Shown: positions 10,232 through 23,417, counted from the stretch's first letter. The stretch: DNA of 64,000 nucleotides from Yersinia artesiana (GCF_902726545.1 NZ_CACVAD010000007.1:44387-108386), one strand, 5' to 3'. Notes: a model not told the origin generated them from the sequence alone. Translations and numbers: made by a program.

Positions 10232-10489
10232 TTAGTGTTCTCTGTTATCGTCGGGTTTCGGCGGCACGGGATCATCGCCACCTGGGTTCAAAGGGTGGCA
10301 TTTTAATACGCGTTTCAGTGTTAACCAACTGCCTTTTATCATACCAAACCGGCTTAATGCCTCAATTCCGTAATGAGAGCATGTCGGATGGAAACGACAA
10401 CGCGGCCCCAACAGCGGACTAATCACAAGCTGATAGCCCCTGATTAGCCCGATCAGGATGCGGGAGCCTGGCGACAGTGGCGACGCCAT
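10232..10489 (-). CDS. yidD: Membrane protein insertion efficiency factor YidD
   Basis: Small peripheral inner-membrane protein of 85 aa that helps YidC-dependent insertion. The haemolytic-domain signature is present: [20 protein letters not shown], then Y-x-x-E-A and a CHP motif ([11 protein letters not shown]). The 5' end overlaps rnpA by 37 nt in another frame, the usual arrangement, and the gene ends 2 nt before yidC. Confidence 0.95.
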   Translation of the reverse strand: MASPLSPGSRILIGLIRGYQLVISPLLGPRCRFHPTCSHYGIEALSRFGMIKGSWLTLKRVLKCHPLNPGGDDPVPPKPDDNREH

Positions 10490-10812
10490 AATTTTTCCAA
10501 AGCTTCCGTCAACGCACGGTTGTCGAGGTCAGCCACACCCTTTTTCACCAAAACGACAAAATCCATAGACGGTAACGTATGCTGATGCAACCGGAAGCTT
10601 TCGCGAGCTAATCGCTTGATCCGATTACGTTCATGAGCACGTTTGACATGTTTTTTGGCGACGGTAAGACCGATGCGAGGATGCCCCAGCTCGTTCAGGC
10701 GGCCGAGGATGGTGATTTGCGGCGTGCCAGCCCGTTGTGGCTGCTGGAAGACAAAAGTGAAATGACTGGGAGTTAACAAACGTAACTCCCTAGGAAATGC
10801 GAGCTTAACCAC
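10453..10812 (-). CDS. rnpA: Ribonuclease P protein component
   Basis: Protein subunit of RNase P, which removes 5' leaders from pre-tRNAs with the RnpB RNA. 119 aa. The RNR-type signature [17 protein letters not shown] (around 57-73) is present. It starts with GTG at 10812, matching the E. coli start ([12 protein letters not shown]). It lies 18 nt after rpmH and overlaps yidD. Confidence 0.96.
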   Translation of the reverse strand: MVKLAFPRELRLLTPSHFTFVFQQPQRAGTPQITILGRLNELGHPRIGLTVAKKHVKRAHERNRIKRLARESFRLHQHTLPSMDFVVLVKKGVADLDNRALTEALEKLWRRHCRQAPAS

Positions 10813-10830
10813 TTAGATGGTTAGCTTTTA

Positions 10831-10983
<153 letters not shown>

Positions 10984-11075
10984 CTAAACTTAAAATAATT
11001 ACTGATTCAGTAAACGCGTTTGGCTGCTCGGAGTGAAGACACCGACGCCTCAATCGCAACATATAAAGAAGCGGG

Positions 11076-11104
11076 ATTGTAATAATTGTACAGTCCTGAG
11101 TCAA
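11076..11104 (-). promoter_or_regulatory. rpmH sigma-70 promoter
   Basis: On the minus strand: TTGACT (-35, at 11104-11099), a 17-nt spacer, and TACAAT (-10, at 11081-11076). It is about 100 nt upstream of the rpmH start and close to consensus. Confidence 0.75.
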
Positions 11105-11412
11105 TTGACATTGCGCTCGCCCGCACAGAAGTTTTCTGTACCGGGAGTTTACCAAGAGCCTGTCCGTGTTCACCGCTGCTTTCTTTTTGACCGAGGTCAT
11201 TAAGAGAACAGGCATCACACGTAGGGCTGAGGATTATACGGACTCCCTGATAAATCGCAAGGATCGCGGTGTGATCCTGGGTAGATTAATAGGGATCAGC
11301 GACTGGAAAAGGGCTGGTGATACCAGTAAATTCTGAAATATCCCCAGATCGTGGCTGTTGAAGGGCACGAAAAGCTGTGCGCCAGGTTACACTCCCAGCA
11401 GAAGTTATGGCC

Positions 11413-11421
11413 TGTGGATAA
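11413..11421 (-). promoter_or_regulatory. Consensus DnaA box
   Basis: TTATCCACA on the minus strand (TGTGGATAA on plus), a perfect 9-mer inside the GATC cluster about 255 bp upstream of dnaA. It is probably the autoregulatory site. Its surroundings (CCTGTGGATAA then AAGGATC) resemble a DnaA-box stretch that I remember from E. coli oriC. Confidence 0.85.
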
Positions 11422-11674
11422 AAAGGATCTAATCTGTGAGGAAGGGGAGGATCTATTGCTCCTTTTGCGCTATGATCCGCCATTCCGATCACATCCACTA
11501 CTCTGGGATCATTACTCCGAGATCGTGGGGGGATGTTAGTCGTAAAAACAACCGAAAAACGGTTCGCATGTCACTTTGGCTTGCTACAGGCCATATTGGC
11601 GTGTGTCAAAAACGATGAGTTACAAAAAATCCTGATTTCTTTCTTTTATTGATCTTGTTCGAGTGGAGTCCGCC

Positions 11675-13063
11675 GTGTCACTTTCGCTTTGGCAGCAGTG
11701 TCTTGCCCGATTGCAGGATGAGTTACCTGCCACAGAATTTAGTATGTGGATACGCCCCCTACAGGCGGAACTGAGTGACAATACTCTGGCGCTTTACGCA
11801 CCTAATCGTTTTGTACTGGACTGGGTCCGTGATAAGTACTTAAACAATATCAATGGCTTGCTTAATGATTTCTGTGGCAGCGAGGTTCCCTTACTGCGTT
11901 TTGAAGTAGGGAGTAAACCTGCGGTGAGAGCACACAGTCATCCAGTTACAGCCAGCGTTAGTGCGCCTGTTGCTCCGGTTACCCGCAGTGCACCTGTGCG
12001 CCCGAGCTGGGATAGTTCGCCTGCTCAACCTGAACTTTCTTACCGTTCGAATGTGAACCCTAAGCACACATTTGATAACTTCGTTGAAGGTAAATCGAAC
12101 CAATTGGCCCGTGCTGCGGCACGCCAGGTTGCAGATAACCCAGGTGGTGCGTATAACCCGTTATTCCTTTATGGCGGTACAGGTTTAGGTAAAACTCACC
12201 TGTTACATGCTGTGGGAAATGGCATCATGGCCCGTAAAGCCAATGCCAAAGTGGTTTACATGCATTCAGAGCGTTTTGTGCAAGATATGGTCAAAGCCTT
12301 GCAGAACAATGCGATAGAAGAGTTTAAACGCTATTATCGCTCGGTTGATGCATTATTAATCGATGATATTCAGTTCTTTGCCAATAAAGAGCGTTCCCAG
12401 GAAGAATTTTTCCACACCTTTAATGCCTTGCTGGAAGGTAATCAGCAAATCATTCTGACCTCAGATCGCTATCCAAAAGAGATCAATGGGGTAGAGGATC
12501 GTTTGAAATCGCGCTTTGGCTGGGGCCTGACGGTGGCGATTGAGCCGCCGGAACTGGAAACCCGCGTTGCGATTTTGATGAAGAAAGCGGATGAAAACGA
12601 TATTCGCTTGCCGGGTGAGGTCGCGTTCTTTATTGCCAAGCGTCTGCGTTCCAACGTTCGTGAGCTGGAAGGGGCATTGAATCGAGTGATCGCAAATGCC
12701 AATTTTACCGGGCGAGCCATCACCATTGATTTTGTTCGCGAAGCTCTGCGTGACTTACTGGCATTGCAGGAAAAGCTGGTTACTATCGATAATATTCAAA
12801 AGACGGTCGCAGAATATTATAAAATTAAGGTCGCAGACCTGCTCTCCAAACGGCGTTCCCGTTCGGTAGCCCGTCCACGCCAAATGGCGATGGCATTGGC
12901 GAAAGAGCTAACCAACCACAGCCTGCCTGAAATCGGCGATGCGTTTGGTGGCCGCGACCATACCACGGTGTTGCATGCTTGCCGCAAGATTGAACAATTG
13001 CGTGAAGAGAGTCACGACATCAAAGAAGATTTCTCTAACTTAATCAGAACATTATCCTCCTAG
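11675..13063 (+). CDS. dnaA: Chromosomal replication initiator DnaA
   Basis: AAA+ initiator that binds DnaA boxes at oriC and melts the duplex. 462 aa. Domain I begins [21 protein letters not shown]; a linker follows; the AAA+ domain has Walker [11 protein letters not shown] and Walker [10 protein letters not shown]; domain IV ends with the DnaA-box recognition signature [15 protein letters not shown]. The start is the GTG at 11675, 6 nt after GGAG and matching the E. coli start; a GTG at 11663 would add four residues over the ribosome site. First gene of dnaA-dnaN-recF-gyrB. Confidence 0.97.
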   Translation: MSLSLWQQCLARLQDELPATEFSMWIRPLQAELSDNTLALYAPNRFVLDWVRDKYLNNINGLLNDFCGSEVPLLRFEVGSKPAVRAHSHPVTASVSAPVAPVTRSAPVRPSWDSSPAQPELSYRSNVNPKHTFDNFVEGKSNQLARAAARQVADNPGGAYNPLFLYGGTGLGKTHLLHAVGNGIMARKANAKVVYMHSERFVQDMVKALQNNAIEEFKRYYRSVDALLIDDIQFFANKERSQEEFFHTFNALLEGNQQIILTSDRYPKEINGVEDRLKSRFGWGLTVAIEPPELETRVAILMKKADENDIRLPGEVAFFIAKRLRSNVRELEGALNRVIANANFTGRAITIDFVREALRDLLALQEKLVTIDNIQKTVAEYYKIKVADLLSKRRSRSVARPRQMAMALAKELTNHSLPEIGDAFGGRDHTTVLHACRKIEQLREESHDIKEDFSNLIRTLSS

Positions 13064-13067
13064 CGCT

Positions 13068-14168
13068 ATGAAATTTATCATTGAACGTGAGCATCTGCTA
13101 AAACCGCTGCAACAGGTCAGTAGCCCGCTGGGTGGACGTCCTACGTTGCCAATCTTGGGTAACTTGTTGCTACAAGTCACGGAAGGCTCTTTGTTGCTGA
13201 CCGGTACCGATCTGGAAATGGAGATGGTTGCGCGCGTGGCGCTGTCTCATCCCCACGAGCAGGGTGCGACCACTGTACCTGCCCGGAAGTTTTTTGATAT
13301 CTGGCGTGGTTTGCCGGAAGGCGCAGAAATTACCGTCGCACTCGATGGTGACCGTCTGCTGGTGCGTTCTGGCCGCAGTCGCTTCTCGCTGTCTACGCTA
13401 CCCGCAGCAGATTTCCCGAATTTGGATGATTGGCAAAGTGAAGTCGAATTCACCTTACCGCAAGCCACATTGAAGCGTCTGATTGAGTCCACTCAGTTCT
13501 CGATGGCTCATCAGGATGTGCGCTACTACTTGAACGGTATGCTGTTTGAAACTGAAGGCGAAGAGTTGCGCACTGTCGCAACTGACGGCCATCGTCTGGC
13601 CGTTTGTGCTATGCCCATCGGTCAGACATTACCGTCACATTCGGTGATCGTGCCGCGTAAAGGCGTGATGGAGTTGGTCAGGCTACTGGATGGCGGTGAT
13701 ACGCCGTTGCGCCTGCAAATTGGTAGCAACAATATCCGTGCACATGTGGGTGATTTTATTTTCACCTCCAAGCTGGTTGATGGGCGCTTCCCGGATTATC
13801 GTCGCGTATTACCGAAGAATCCGGACAAAACATTGGAAGCGAGTTGTGATTTGTTGAAACAGGCTTTTGCTCGTGCGGCAATCCTATCTAATGAGAAGTT
13901 TCGTGGCGTGCGGCTCTATGTAAGTCACAATCAGCTTAAAATTACCGCTAACAACCCTGAACAAGAAGAAGCAGAAGAGATCCTCGATGTTAGCTACGAG
14001 GGAGCGGAAATGGAGATCGGTTTCAACGTCAGCTATGTGCTTGATGTGCTGAATGCGCTCAAGTGCGAAGAGGTGAAATTATTACTCACCGACTCGGTTT
14101 CCAGTGTGCAGATTGAAGATGGTGCCAGCCAGGCTGCGGCTTATGTTGTCATGCCTATGCGTCTGTAA
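13068..14168 (+). CDS. dnaN: DNA polymerase III beta sliding clamp
   Basis: Ring-shaped clamp that tethers polymerase III and other DNA enzymes. 366 aa, starting [17 protein letters not shown] and ending in the conserved YVVMPMRL, part of the peptide-binding pocket. It begins 4 nt after dnaA and stops 2 nt before recF, so the genes are cotranscribed. Confidence 0.98.
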   Translation: MKFIIEREHLLKPLQQVSSPLGGRPTLPILGNLLLQVTEGSLLLTGTDLEMEMVARVALSHPHEQGATTVPARKFFDIWRGLPEGAEITVALDGDRLLVRSGRSRFSLSTLPAADFPNLDDWQSEVEFTLPQATLKRLIESTQFSMAHQDVRYYLNGMLFETEGEELRTVATDGHRLAVCAMPIGQTLPSHSVIVPRKGVMELVRLLDGGDTPLRLQIGSNNIRAHVGDFIFTSKLVDGRFPDYRRVLPKNPDKTLEASCDLLKQAFARAAILSNEKFRGVRLYVSHNQLKITANNPEQEEAEEILDVSYEGAEMEIGFNVSYVLDVLNALKCEEVKLLLTDSVSSVQIEDGASQAAAYVVMPMRL

Positions 14169-14170
14169 GC

Positions 14171-17690
<3,520 letters not shown>

Positions 17691-17718
17691 TTGATCAGAT
17701 AACTTATTGATTAGATTG

Positions 17719-17758
17719 AAAAGCCCAGTGCGGGAAACTGCTACTGGGCTTTTTTTTG
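17719..17758 (+). terminator. gyrB terminator
   Basis: AAGCCCAGT with ACTGGGCTT flanking a 12-nt loop, then eight or more T residues (17749 onward). Strong intrinsic terminator, about 30 nt past gyrB. Confidence 0.93.
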
Positions 17759-17860
17759 TCTGATAACGGCGGATAGCATTTGTGCAGTAAACGGACTTAC
17801 TAGCATTTGAGCGCTGAATCGCGTTAGCATTAGCTATTCGCTATAAAAATGTGAGGACCT

Positions 17861-18670
17861 ATGGCTATTGAATTAATTGCTATCGATATGGACGGCACGT
17901 TGCTGAATACGCAACATGAAATCACCCCACGGGTAAAACAGGCTATTGATGCTGCCCGGGAGAAAGGGGTCTGCGTGGTATTGGCTACGGGGCGGCCTTA
18001 TATCGGGGTCCAGCGTTATTTACGCGAACTGAATATGGAAAATAGTGGCGATTATTGCATCAGCAATAACGGCGCGTTAGTACAAAAAGCGGCTACGGGT
18101 GAGTGTATTTTGCAGGAAACCCTCAGTTTCGAGGATTATCTTTATTTCGAAGCTTTGGCGCGAGAAATGGGGGTCAGTTTCCAGGCTTTTGATTTTGATA
18201 CTTTATATACCGCTAACAAAGACATTAGCAAATACACCCTGCATGAGGTGATGCTGACTGGTATTCCATTGAAATACCGTGCGGTAGAAGAGATGGATCC
18301 CACCTTGCGTTTCCCGAAAGTAATGATGATTGATGAGCCAGAAAAGCTGGATCGCGCCTTAGCGATGATGCCAGCGGAAGCTTTTGAGCGTTTCACTATC
18401 ATGAAAAGCGCCCCGTTTTACCTGGAAATTTTGAGTAAACGGGTCGATAAGGGGACTGGAGTGAAAATGTTGGCTGAGCATTTAGGTATCCCACAGGAAA
18501 ATATTATGGCTCTGGGCGATCAGGGTAATGATATCGCAATGGTTAATTACGCCGGTGTCGGTGTTGCGATGGGCAATGCTATCCCTGAACTGAAAGAGAT
18601 AGCGCAGTTTGTGACCGGTACCAATAGTGAAGATGGTGTGGCAATGGCTATTGAGAAGTATGTGCTCTGA
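17861..18670 (+). CDS. yidA: HAD-family sugar phosphatase YidA
   Basis: Cytoplasmic haloacid dehalogenase-superfamily phosphatase of the Cof subfamily, 269 aa. E. coli YidA hydrolyses small sugar phosphates and similar compounds. The catalytic DMDGTLLN (motif I, around 8-15), motif II TGRPY, and motif IV GDQGNDIAMV (around 218-227) are present. Preceded by GTGAGGA. Single gene with a downstream hairpin. Confidence 0.93.
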   Translation: MAIELIAIDMDGTLLNTQHEITPRVKQAIDAAREKGVCVVLATGRPYIGVQRYLRELNMENSGDYCISNNGALVQKAATGECILQETLSFEDYLYFEALAREMGVSFQAFDFDTLYTANKDISKYTLHEVMLTGIPLKYRAVEEMDPTLRFPKVMMIDEPEKLDRALAMMPAEAFERFTIMKSAPFYLEILSKRVDKGTGVKMLAEHLGIPQENIMALGDQGNDIAMVNYAGVGVAMGNAIPELKEIAQFVTGTNSEDGVAMAIEKYVL

Positions 18671-18709
18671 GTTTTGACGGTGGCCAGTTTCGCTGTAACA
18701 GCCAATTTA

Positions 18710-18731
18710 AGGCCCATATTGTGGGCCTTTT
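18710..18731. terminator. Bidirectional terminator after yidA
   Basis: AAGGCCCA-TATTG-TGGGCCTT followed by TTAT. It can end yidA on plus and may also serve the ROK gene, which stops 54 nt away on minus. Confidence 0.7.
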
Positions 18732-18784
18732 ATGATGGTTATTCCGATCTGTAAACCAATATTCTTAATGGTGACTAGTCAATA

Positions 18785-19666
18785 TTATGGGACTTGGTGA
18801 GTTTGATGAAAATGATACACAGCGCCTAATATTCCTGAGTTATTCTTATGAGTTGTCGTATCAATAACAGTATCTTTGATATCAAACCAATTCAGCTGGC
18901 TATTTAATTCATCGAGGAATGTCTCTCTTTCGGTAATTCCGCCGCCAATAAAAATGTTTGTCGGATCAAAAAGATAAACCAGGTTATATATACCGGCACA
19001 AATGTCATTATAAAAAGCATCTACCAGACGTCGGCAAATGGGGCAGCCATTATCATAGCCACTGAATATCTCTTCGCCAGTGACTGATTCAACCGGGCGA
19101 TTTATTTTTTCGGCATAACGTTTACGTAATACCAGTAAGGTAGAGGTTTCGTTCATTGTATAGCTGCCAGGGCGTTCCGCTCCAGGCCGTGAGCTAAACA
19201 TATAACCAAATTCACCAGCGCGGAAATGTCCGCCACGAACCAGGTTGCCATTAGAGAAAATTCCACCGCCAATACCGGTGCCGATGGTCAAACAGAGAAA
19301 GTCATTTAGCTGACGCGCTTTACCCAGCCATTTTTCTGCCAGTAATGCACAATTAGCATCATTTTCGATGCTTACAGGTAAGTTACACTGCTGTTCTAGC
19401 CAAATCTTCAGATTAAAGTGATCAAATCTGCGAATTGACCCGCCATTGGTAATCAAACCAGTGAATGGATTGACGTACCCAGGGACGCTGATGGCAATGC
19501 CTTCGTAACCGTGTTGCAGGTCGAGCCAGCGTAGTATTTCGGCCAGTATTTGGTCACCATCACTATTCTGTATCGCCGCTTTATCCTGTACCAGAATTTT
19601 TCCTTCGGATGAAACAATGCCCATTTTCAGCGAAGTTCCGCCAATATCGAATGCAGCTATTTTCAT
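18785..19666 (-). CDS. ROK-family sugar kinase-like protein
   Basis: Predicted cytoplasmic sugar kinase, 293 aa. The phosphate loop DIGGTSLKMGIVS is at residues 6-18, the catalytic aspartate is in NDANCALLAEKW (around 105-116), and TIGTGIGGGIF follows. The usual ROK zinc site is not intact: the histidine of the E-x-G-H element is a tyrosine (AGEFGYM), and the C-x-C-G-x-x-G-C block is missing, with only GCPICRR further on. This resembles BglK-type members. The ATG at 19666 has AGGAGA at good spacing. It lies 76 nt after the reductase gene on the same strand. Substrate unknown; also compatible with an amino-sugar kinase. Confidence 0.8.
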   Translation of the reverse strand: MKIAAFDIGGTSLKMGIVSSEGKILVQDKAAIQNSDGDQILAEILRWLDLQHGYEGIAISVPGYVNPFTGLITNGGSIRRFDHFNLKIWLEQQCNLPVSIENDANCALLAEKWLGKARQLNDFLCLTIGTGIGGGIFSNGNLVRGGHFRAGEFGYMFSSRPGAERPGSYTMNETSTLLVLRKRYAEKINRPVESVTGEEIFSGYDNGCPICRRLVDAFYNDICAGIYNLVYLFDPTNIFIGGGITERETFLDELNSQLNWFDIKDTVIDTTTHKNNSGILGAVYHFHQTHQVP

Positions 19667-19742
19667 TGTGCTTTCTCCTGATATTTTCGCGATCATGCAT
19701 GCTCTACGTTTTTTCATCAGCCCTGGCGTAATATCAATCAGG

Positions 19743-20678
19743 TTATTCCAGAATTCCTTTCACTATTTGCACATCCTGAATCCCTAATCCGGTTAAATCC
19801 GCTAAGGTAATCTGCTGATCATTATCTCTGAAAGGCACGCCCTGAGCTAAAACTGTACCCATCTCGATTATAGTGTGATGTGCTAATAGCCGCTGTTGAA
19901 ATGCGGATGAAATTTCACCAAATTCAGTGCATTGCGCCCATGAATCTACCAAAATTTTGTCAGCTTTTGCCACCAGCTCCGGGGCCAGTTCATGTTTACC
20001 TGCGCCATCAGCTCCGACGGCGGTAATGTGTGTCCCAGGCTGGATATCAGCAGCGTGCAAAATAGCCTCTCGGCTAGGGGTGGTGGTGACAATAAACTGG
20101 CAGTGACGGCCTAACTCCGCAGCATCCAAGGTGGTATTGACTTCAAAACCCTCTGTCTGTGCGTATTGGCGGTACTCTTCTAATGCGGTTTCACTGCGGC
20201 CCCATACCCATAGCTGGCGACACGAAATCACGCTTTTCAGGTACATCAGTTGCAACCGCGCTTGCATACCTGTGCCGACGATGCCGATGGCGCGGATATG
20301 TTGTGGCGCACACAGTTCGGCCACAATGCGCCCGGCCAATGCGGTGCGCAGGGCGGTTAGCCAGCCCTCATCGAGTAATAGCGCCTGAGGTTCACCGGTC
20401 TGGGCAGAAAACGCCATCATTAACCCCTGATTACTGGCCAGTCCTTGAGCTGGGTTATGATAAAAACCGCTTGAGACCTTCACTACAAATTGGCTATCGC
20501 CCTGCAAATAGCCACTTTTAATACAACAATCCCCCTCAGCTTGTTCAAACAGCAAATGCTGCACCGGTGGCATTTGTACCTGTTTTTGGCTAAACGCGAT
20601 AAACCCTGCTTTAAGCAGTAACGTGACGGTATCAGCATCGAACTTGTCGAGAATCTGTTGCTTATTCAGAATAATCAT
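19743..20678 (-). CDS. Ornithine cyclodeaminase/mu-crystallin family protein
   Basis: NAD(P)H-binding enzyme of 311 aa. The Rossmann motif IGIVGTGMQARLQ is near the middle, and the N-terminal MPPVQHLLF and K-V-S segments are typical. Relatives include ornithine cyclodeaminase, pyrroline-2-carboxylate (ketimine) reductases, alanine dehydrogenase, SbnB and EutC. Its ATG overlaps the TGA of the dehydratase gene (ATGA), so the two proteins are translationally coupled and probably act in sequence. A plausible role is to reduce or cyclise the imine left after dehydration of a hydroxy-amino acid; this is inference. Confidence 0.85.
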   Translation of the reverse strand: MIILNKQQILDKFDADTVTLLLKAGFIAFSQKQVQMPPVQHLLFEQAEGDCCIKSGYLQGDSQFVVKVSSGFYHNPAQGLASNQGLMMAFSAQTGEPQALLLDEGWLTALRTALAGRIVAELCAPQHIRAIGIVGTGMQARLQLMYLKSVISCRQLWVWGRSETALEEYRQYAQTEGFEVNTTLDAAELGRHCQFIVTTTPSREAILHAADIQPGTHITAVGADGAGKHELAPELVAKADKILVDSWAQCTEFGEISSAFQQRLLAHHTIIEMGTVLAQGVPFRDNDQQITLADLTGLGIQDVQIVKGILE

Positions 20679-21634
20679 GCGCTGACCGCTCCCAGGTATT
20701 TTTCCAGCACAATATTCTTGCCGCACAGCACTACGGCTACCTTTTTGCCTTGCCAGCGCGGTGCCAGCTTTAGTGCTGCCGCCAGGGCTACACCGGCGGC
20801 ACCTTCAATCATCCAGCGGTCAGTGCGGGCAATGAGCCGCATGGCATCTTTGATTTCCTGTTCACTCACCAGCACTTTCTGGTCAATTAATTGCTGGCAA
20901 AGTGCGAAGGTTATTGCTCCCGGTTCTACGCCACCGGCGGTACCATCAGATAGTGTTTCTTGCTCCGCCACTTCTTGAATTTGGCCGTTTTCCAGGCTGG
21001 TATACATACTGGTGGCGTTGGCTGGCCAACACCCAATAATCTGAGTTTTATCTGAGAGTTTCTTCAGCACCGTGGCAATACCGGAAATCAATCCACCGCC
21101 GCCGACTGCCACAAATACCGCATCCAGATCGGGCTGTTGTTCAACCATTTCCATACCACAAGTCCCTTGTCCGGCAATAATCTGCCTGTCGTTATAAGGG
21201 GAGATATAGATTTTACCCTGTTGCTGTGCGGCACTATCCGCCGCCAGTTCTGCATTTAATGCATCACCAGGAATCAGAACCACATCCCCGCCCAGTGCGC
21301 GAATGGCTTCTAATTTGATTGCTGCTGCCTGCTCTGGTGCGTAAATGGTGGCCTTCACCCCGGCCAATTTTCCTGCCAGCGCCATGGCTTGCCCGTGATT
21401 ACCGGTAGACGCGGTGATCACGCCGCGTTGGCGTTGCTGGTCAGTTAATAAACGCAGCTTGTTACTGGCTCCGCGAAATTTAAAAGAACCGGTGTGCTGT
21501 AGATGCTCACATTTGAGATAGATGTCACAACCACTGTGTTGGGACAGCAATGGACTATATTCCAGTGGTGTCACCCTCACCTGTGGGCGTAATGTCTGGT
21601 GGGCCTCTTTGATAGCATCGAATAAGGTGTTCAT
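20675..21634 (-). CDS. Threonine/serine dehydratase-like PLP enzyme
   Basis: Fold-type II PLP enzyme of 319 aa. The Schiff-base lysine is in HTGSFKFRGASNKL (around 46-59), the asparagine loop is STGNHGQAMA (around 75-84), and the phosphate cup is VGGGGLISG (around 174-182). There is no C-terminal ACT domain, as in catabolic or EutB-type enzymes rather than IlvA. It is the first gene of a set with the ornithine cyclodeaminase-like gene and the ROK gene, and a 29-bp near-palindrome lies about 70 bp upstream. The substrate could be threonine, serine or a hydroxylated amino acid. Confidence 0.85.
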   Translation of the reverse strand: MNTLFDAIKEAHQTLRPQVRVTPLEYSPLLSQHSGCDIYLKCEHLQHTGSFKFRGASNKLRLLTDQQRQRGVITASTGNHGQAMALAGKLAGVKATIYAPEQAAAIKLEAIRALGGDVVLIPGDALNAELAADSAAQQQGKIYISPYNDRQIIAGQGTCGMEMVEQQPDLDAVFVAVGGGGLISGIATVLKKLSDKTQIIGCWPANATSMYTSLENGQIQEVAEQETLSDGTAGGVEPGAITFALCQQLIDQKVLVSEQEIKDAMRLIARTDRWMIEGAAGVALAAALKLAPRWQGKKVAVVLCGKNIVLEKYLGAVSA

Positions 21635-21700
21635 ATCGGTTCCTTTATATTTTTATTTTTCAATAGATTGCTTGCAACAAACTGCGGGCAGCCCTCAGAC

Positions 21701-21729
21701 AATCTGTATGCCATAATGACATACAGATT
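21701..21729. promoter_or_regulatory. 29-bp near-perfect palindrome, candidate operator
   Basis: AATCTGTATG (21701-21710) and CATACAGATT (21720-21729) enclose C-CAT-A-ATG-A, so 13 of 14 base pairs are symmetrical around 21715. It lies in the 141-bp gap between the divergent dehydratase and yidR genes. The symmetry suggests a dimeric regulator of GntR or TetR type, but no regulator gene is adjacent. Confidence 0.75.
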
Positions 21730-21775
21730 TAGCAAAAAAACGTTATTTGCAACCTAACATAAAAGAGTTGATAGC

Positions 21776-23077
21776 ATGAACATGCAAAAATGCGATTCCA
21801 CACCGGAACAGCAACTCACCTTTGATCCTCGAGGTCATCAGCTCACCAATATCAACGTTTGGACGCCGGATAGCCAATGGCTGGCATATGATGTACGCCC
21901 TAATGGCAGTACGTTTAGTGGCTTAACCATTGAGCGGGTTAATTGCATAACCGGTGAGATTGAGGTTATTTATCGCGCTCAGCATGGCGCGCATGTTGGC
22001 GTGGTGACCGTTAGCCCTGATATGCCAGCGCGCTATGTGTTTATTCATGGCCCGGAACATCCGGATAGTCACTGGCATTATGATTTCCATCACCGGCGAG
22101 GGGTAATTGTCACTGAGCCGGACAGAGAACTGGCGGTCACATTGGATGCCATGGATATCACGCCCCCCTTTACTCCTGGCGCGCTGCGCGGAGGCAGCCA
22201 TGTGCATGTTTTCAGCCCTGACGGCAGCCGCCTGAGTTTTACCTACAACGACCATGTGCTACACGAGCAAGACCCTGCTCTGGATTGCCGCAACGTGGGC
22301 GTGGCCTTGCCTTTGCATGGAGTCAATCCACCTAAGCAACACCCGCGTGAATATGATGGCAGCCATTTCTGTGTGTTAGTGACTCGAACTACCCCCACGC
22401 CCCTGGCGGGTAGTGACCAAATAAACCGCGCTTATGAAGAGGGTTGGATTGGCTCGCAGGGTTATCTGAAAACGGACGGTACTCGCCAGCGCTGGGCATT
22501 GGCATTTATTGGTGACACGCTTTCGGCGCAGGGCGAAAAAATTCCGGAAATCTTTATTGCTGATTTACCAGAGCATGACCGGGATTATGCTCGTGCGGGC
22601 GAAGAGCCATTAGAGGGAACTCAAACCACCATGCCAGCTCCACCCGCAGGTGTCAGGCAACGGCGGTTAACCTTTACGGCTGAGCGGCGTTTCCCAGGGC
22701 TGGCGATCAGCCCACGGCATTGGCTGCGAACCTCACCCGATGGCAGTGCCATTGCTTGTTTAATGAAAGATGATGAGGGGGGGGTGCAGTTGTGGCTGGT
22801 TTCACCCAATGGTGGTGAACCACGACAACTGACATTTACGGAGGGGGGGATTCAGTCGGCATTCAGTTGGCATCCACAAGGGCACAGCCTGGCATTTGTG
22901 TGTGATAACAGTGTGATGCAGTGTGATAGTACAACCGGTCAGTTGCGGCGATTGACCGCGCGGAGTGCTGTTGCACCCATGACTGACGCGGTGGTATTTT
23001 CGCCCGATGGCACTAAAGTTGCTTTTATGCGGGAAATTGACGGATTGGCGCAAATCTTTACCGTCAATGTAGGCTAA
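21776..23077 (+). CDS. yidR: YidR, DUF3748 beta-propeller-like protein
   Basis: 433 aa, similar to E. coli YidR. Repeated TolB/WD40-like blades are visible: FSPDGSRLSF, TSPDGSAIACL, WHPQGHSLAFV, FSPDGTKVAF. No signal peptide or membrane segment is seen, so it is probably cytoplasmic. Function unknown. It sits next to yidQ, ibpA, ibpB and yidE, the same neighbours as in E. coli, and is convergent with yidQ, 1 nt apart. Confidence 0.88.
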   Translation: MNMQKCDSTPEQQLTFDPRGHQLTNINVWTPDSQWLAYDVRPNGSTFSGLTIERVNCITGEIEVIYRAQHGAHVGVVTVSPDMPARYVFIHGPEHPDSHWHYDFHHRRGVIVTEPDRELAVTLDAMDITPPFTPGALRGGSHVHVFSPDGSRLSFTYNDHVLHEQDPALDCRNVGVALPLHGVNPPKQHPREYDGSHFCVLVTRTTPTPLAGSDQINRAYEEGWIGSQGYLKTDGTRQRWALAFIGDTLSAQGEKIPEIFIADLPEHDRDYARAGEEPLEGTQTTMPAPPAGVRQRRLTFTAERRFPGLAISPRHWLRTSPDGSAIACLMKDDEGGVQLWLVSPNGGEPRQLTFTEGGIQSAFSWHPQGHSLAFVCDNSVMQCDSTTGQLRRLTARSAVAPMTDAVVFSPDGTKVAFMREIDGLAQIFTVNVG

Positions 23078-23078
23078 A

Positions 23079-23417
23079 TCATTGTACGGGCGTGCCGGCG
23101 GGGTGAGCTGCTGACTGATTCTGCGCTTCGGACTGATGGATGCGCTCGCGTGGGGAGCTGGCCATTTTATCTTCGTTGCCAGATCGCATGTAATCATAGG
23201 GCAGAAGCAGAGTGTCCATCACCGCTGAGAACGGCAAATCTACTGCGAGCAGGGGCCGCAGCGCCCAACCGGTATTATCATCTTTGAGCATCGCCACATT
23301 GGCTTCAGTACCGGAGTAATAACCCTGACTGCTACTGGTGTGCGTCATAATACTGGAACAGCCGCCGGACAAAAGCAGCGAACAGCCGGTAACAAAAGGG
23401 ATAACTGTATTTTTCAT
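23079..23417 (-). CDS. yidQ: YidQ-type lipoprotein (DUF1375)
   Basis: A 112-aa predicted lipoprotein. The signal peptide ends with a lipobox (LLLSGGC, Cys about residue 20), followed by SSIMTHTS and a conserved middle with DLPFSAVMDTLLLPYDYMR. The residue after Cys is Ser, so outer-membrane sorting is expected. It ends 1 nt from the yidR stop. Function unknown; identity rests on synteny and motif. Confidence 0.88.
   Translation of the reverse strand: MKNTVIPFVTGCSLLLSGGCSSIMTHTSSSQGYYSGTEANVAMLKDDNTGWALRPLLAVDLPFSAVMDTLLLPYDYMRSGNEDKMASSPRERIHQSEAQNQSAAHPAGTPVQ

Noticed and set aside
11262..11674. The chromosomal replication origin oriC
   Set aside because: Only one perfect DnaA box and no clear AT-rich unwinding repeats. 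In enterobacteria oriC lies at mnmG, which is not here.
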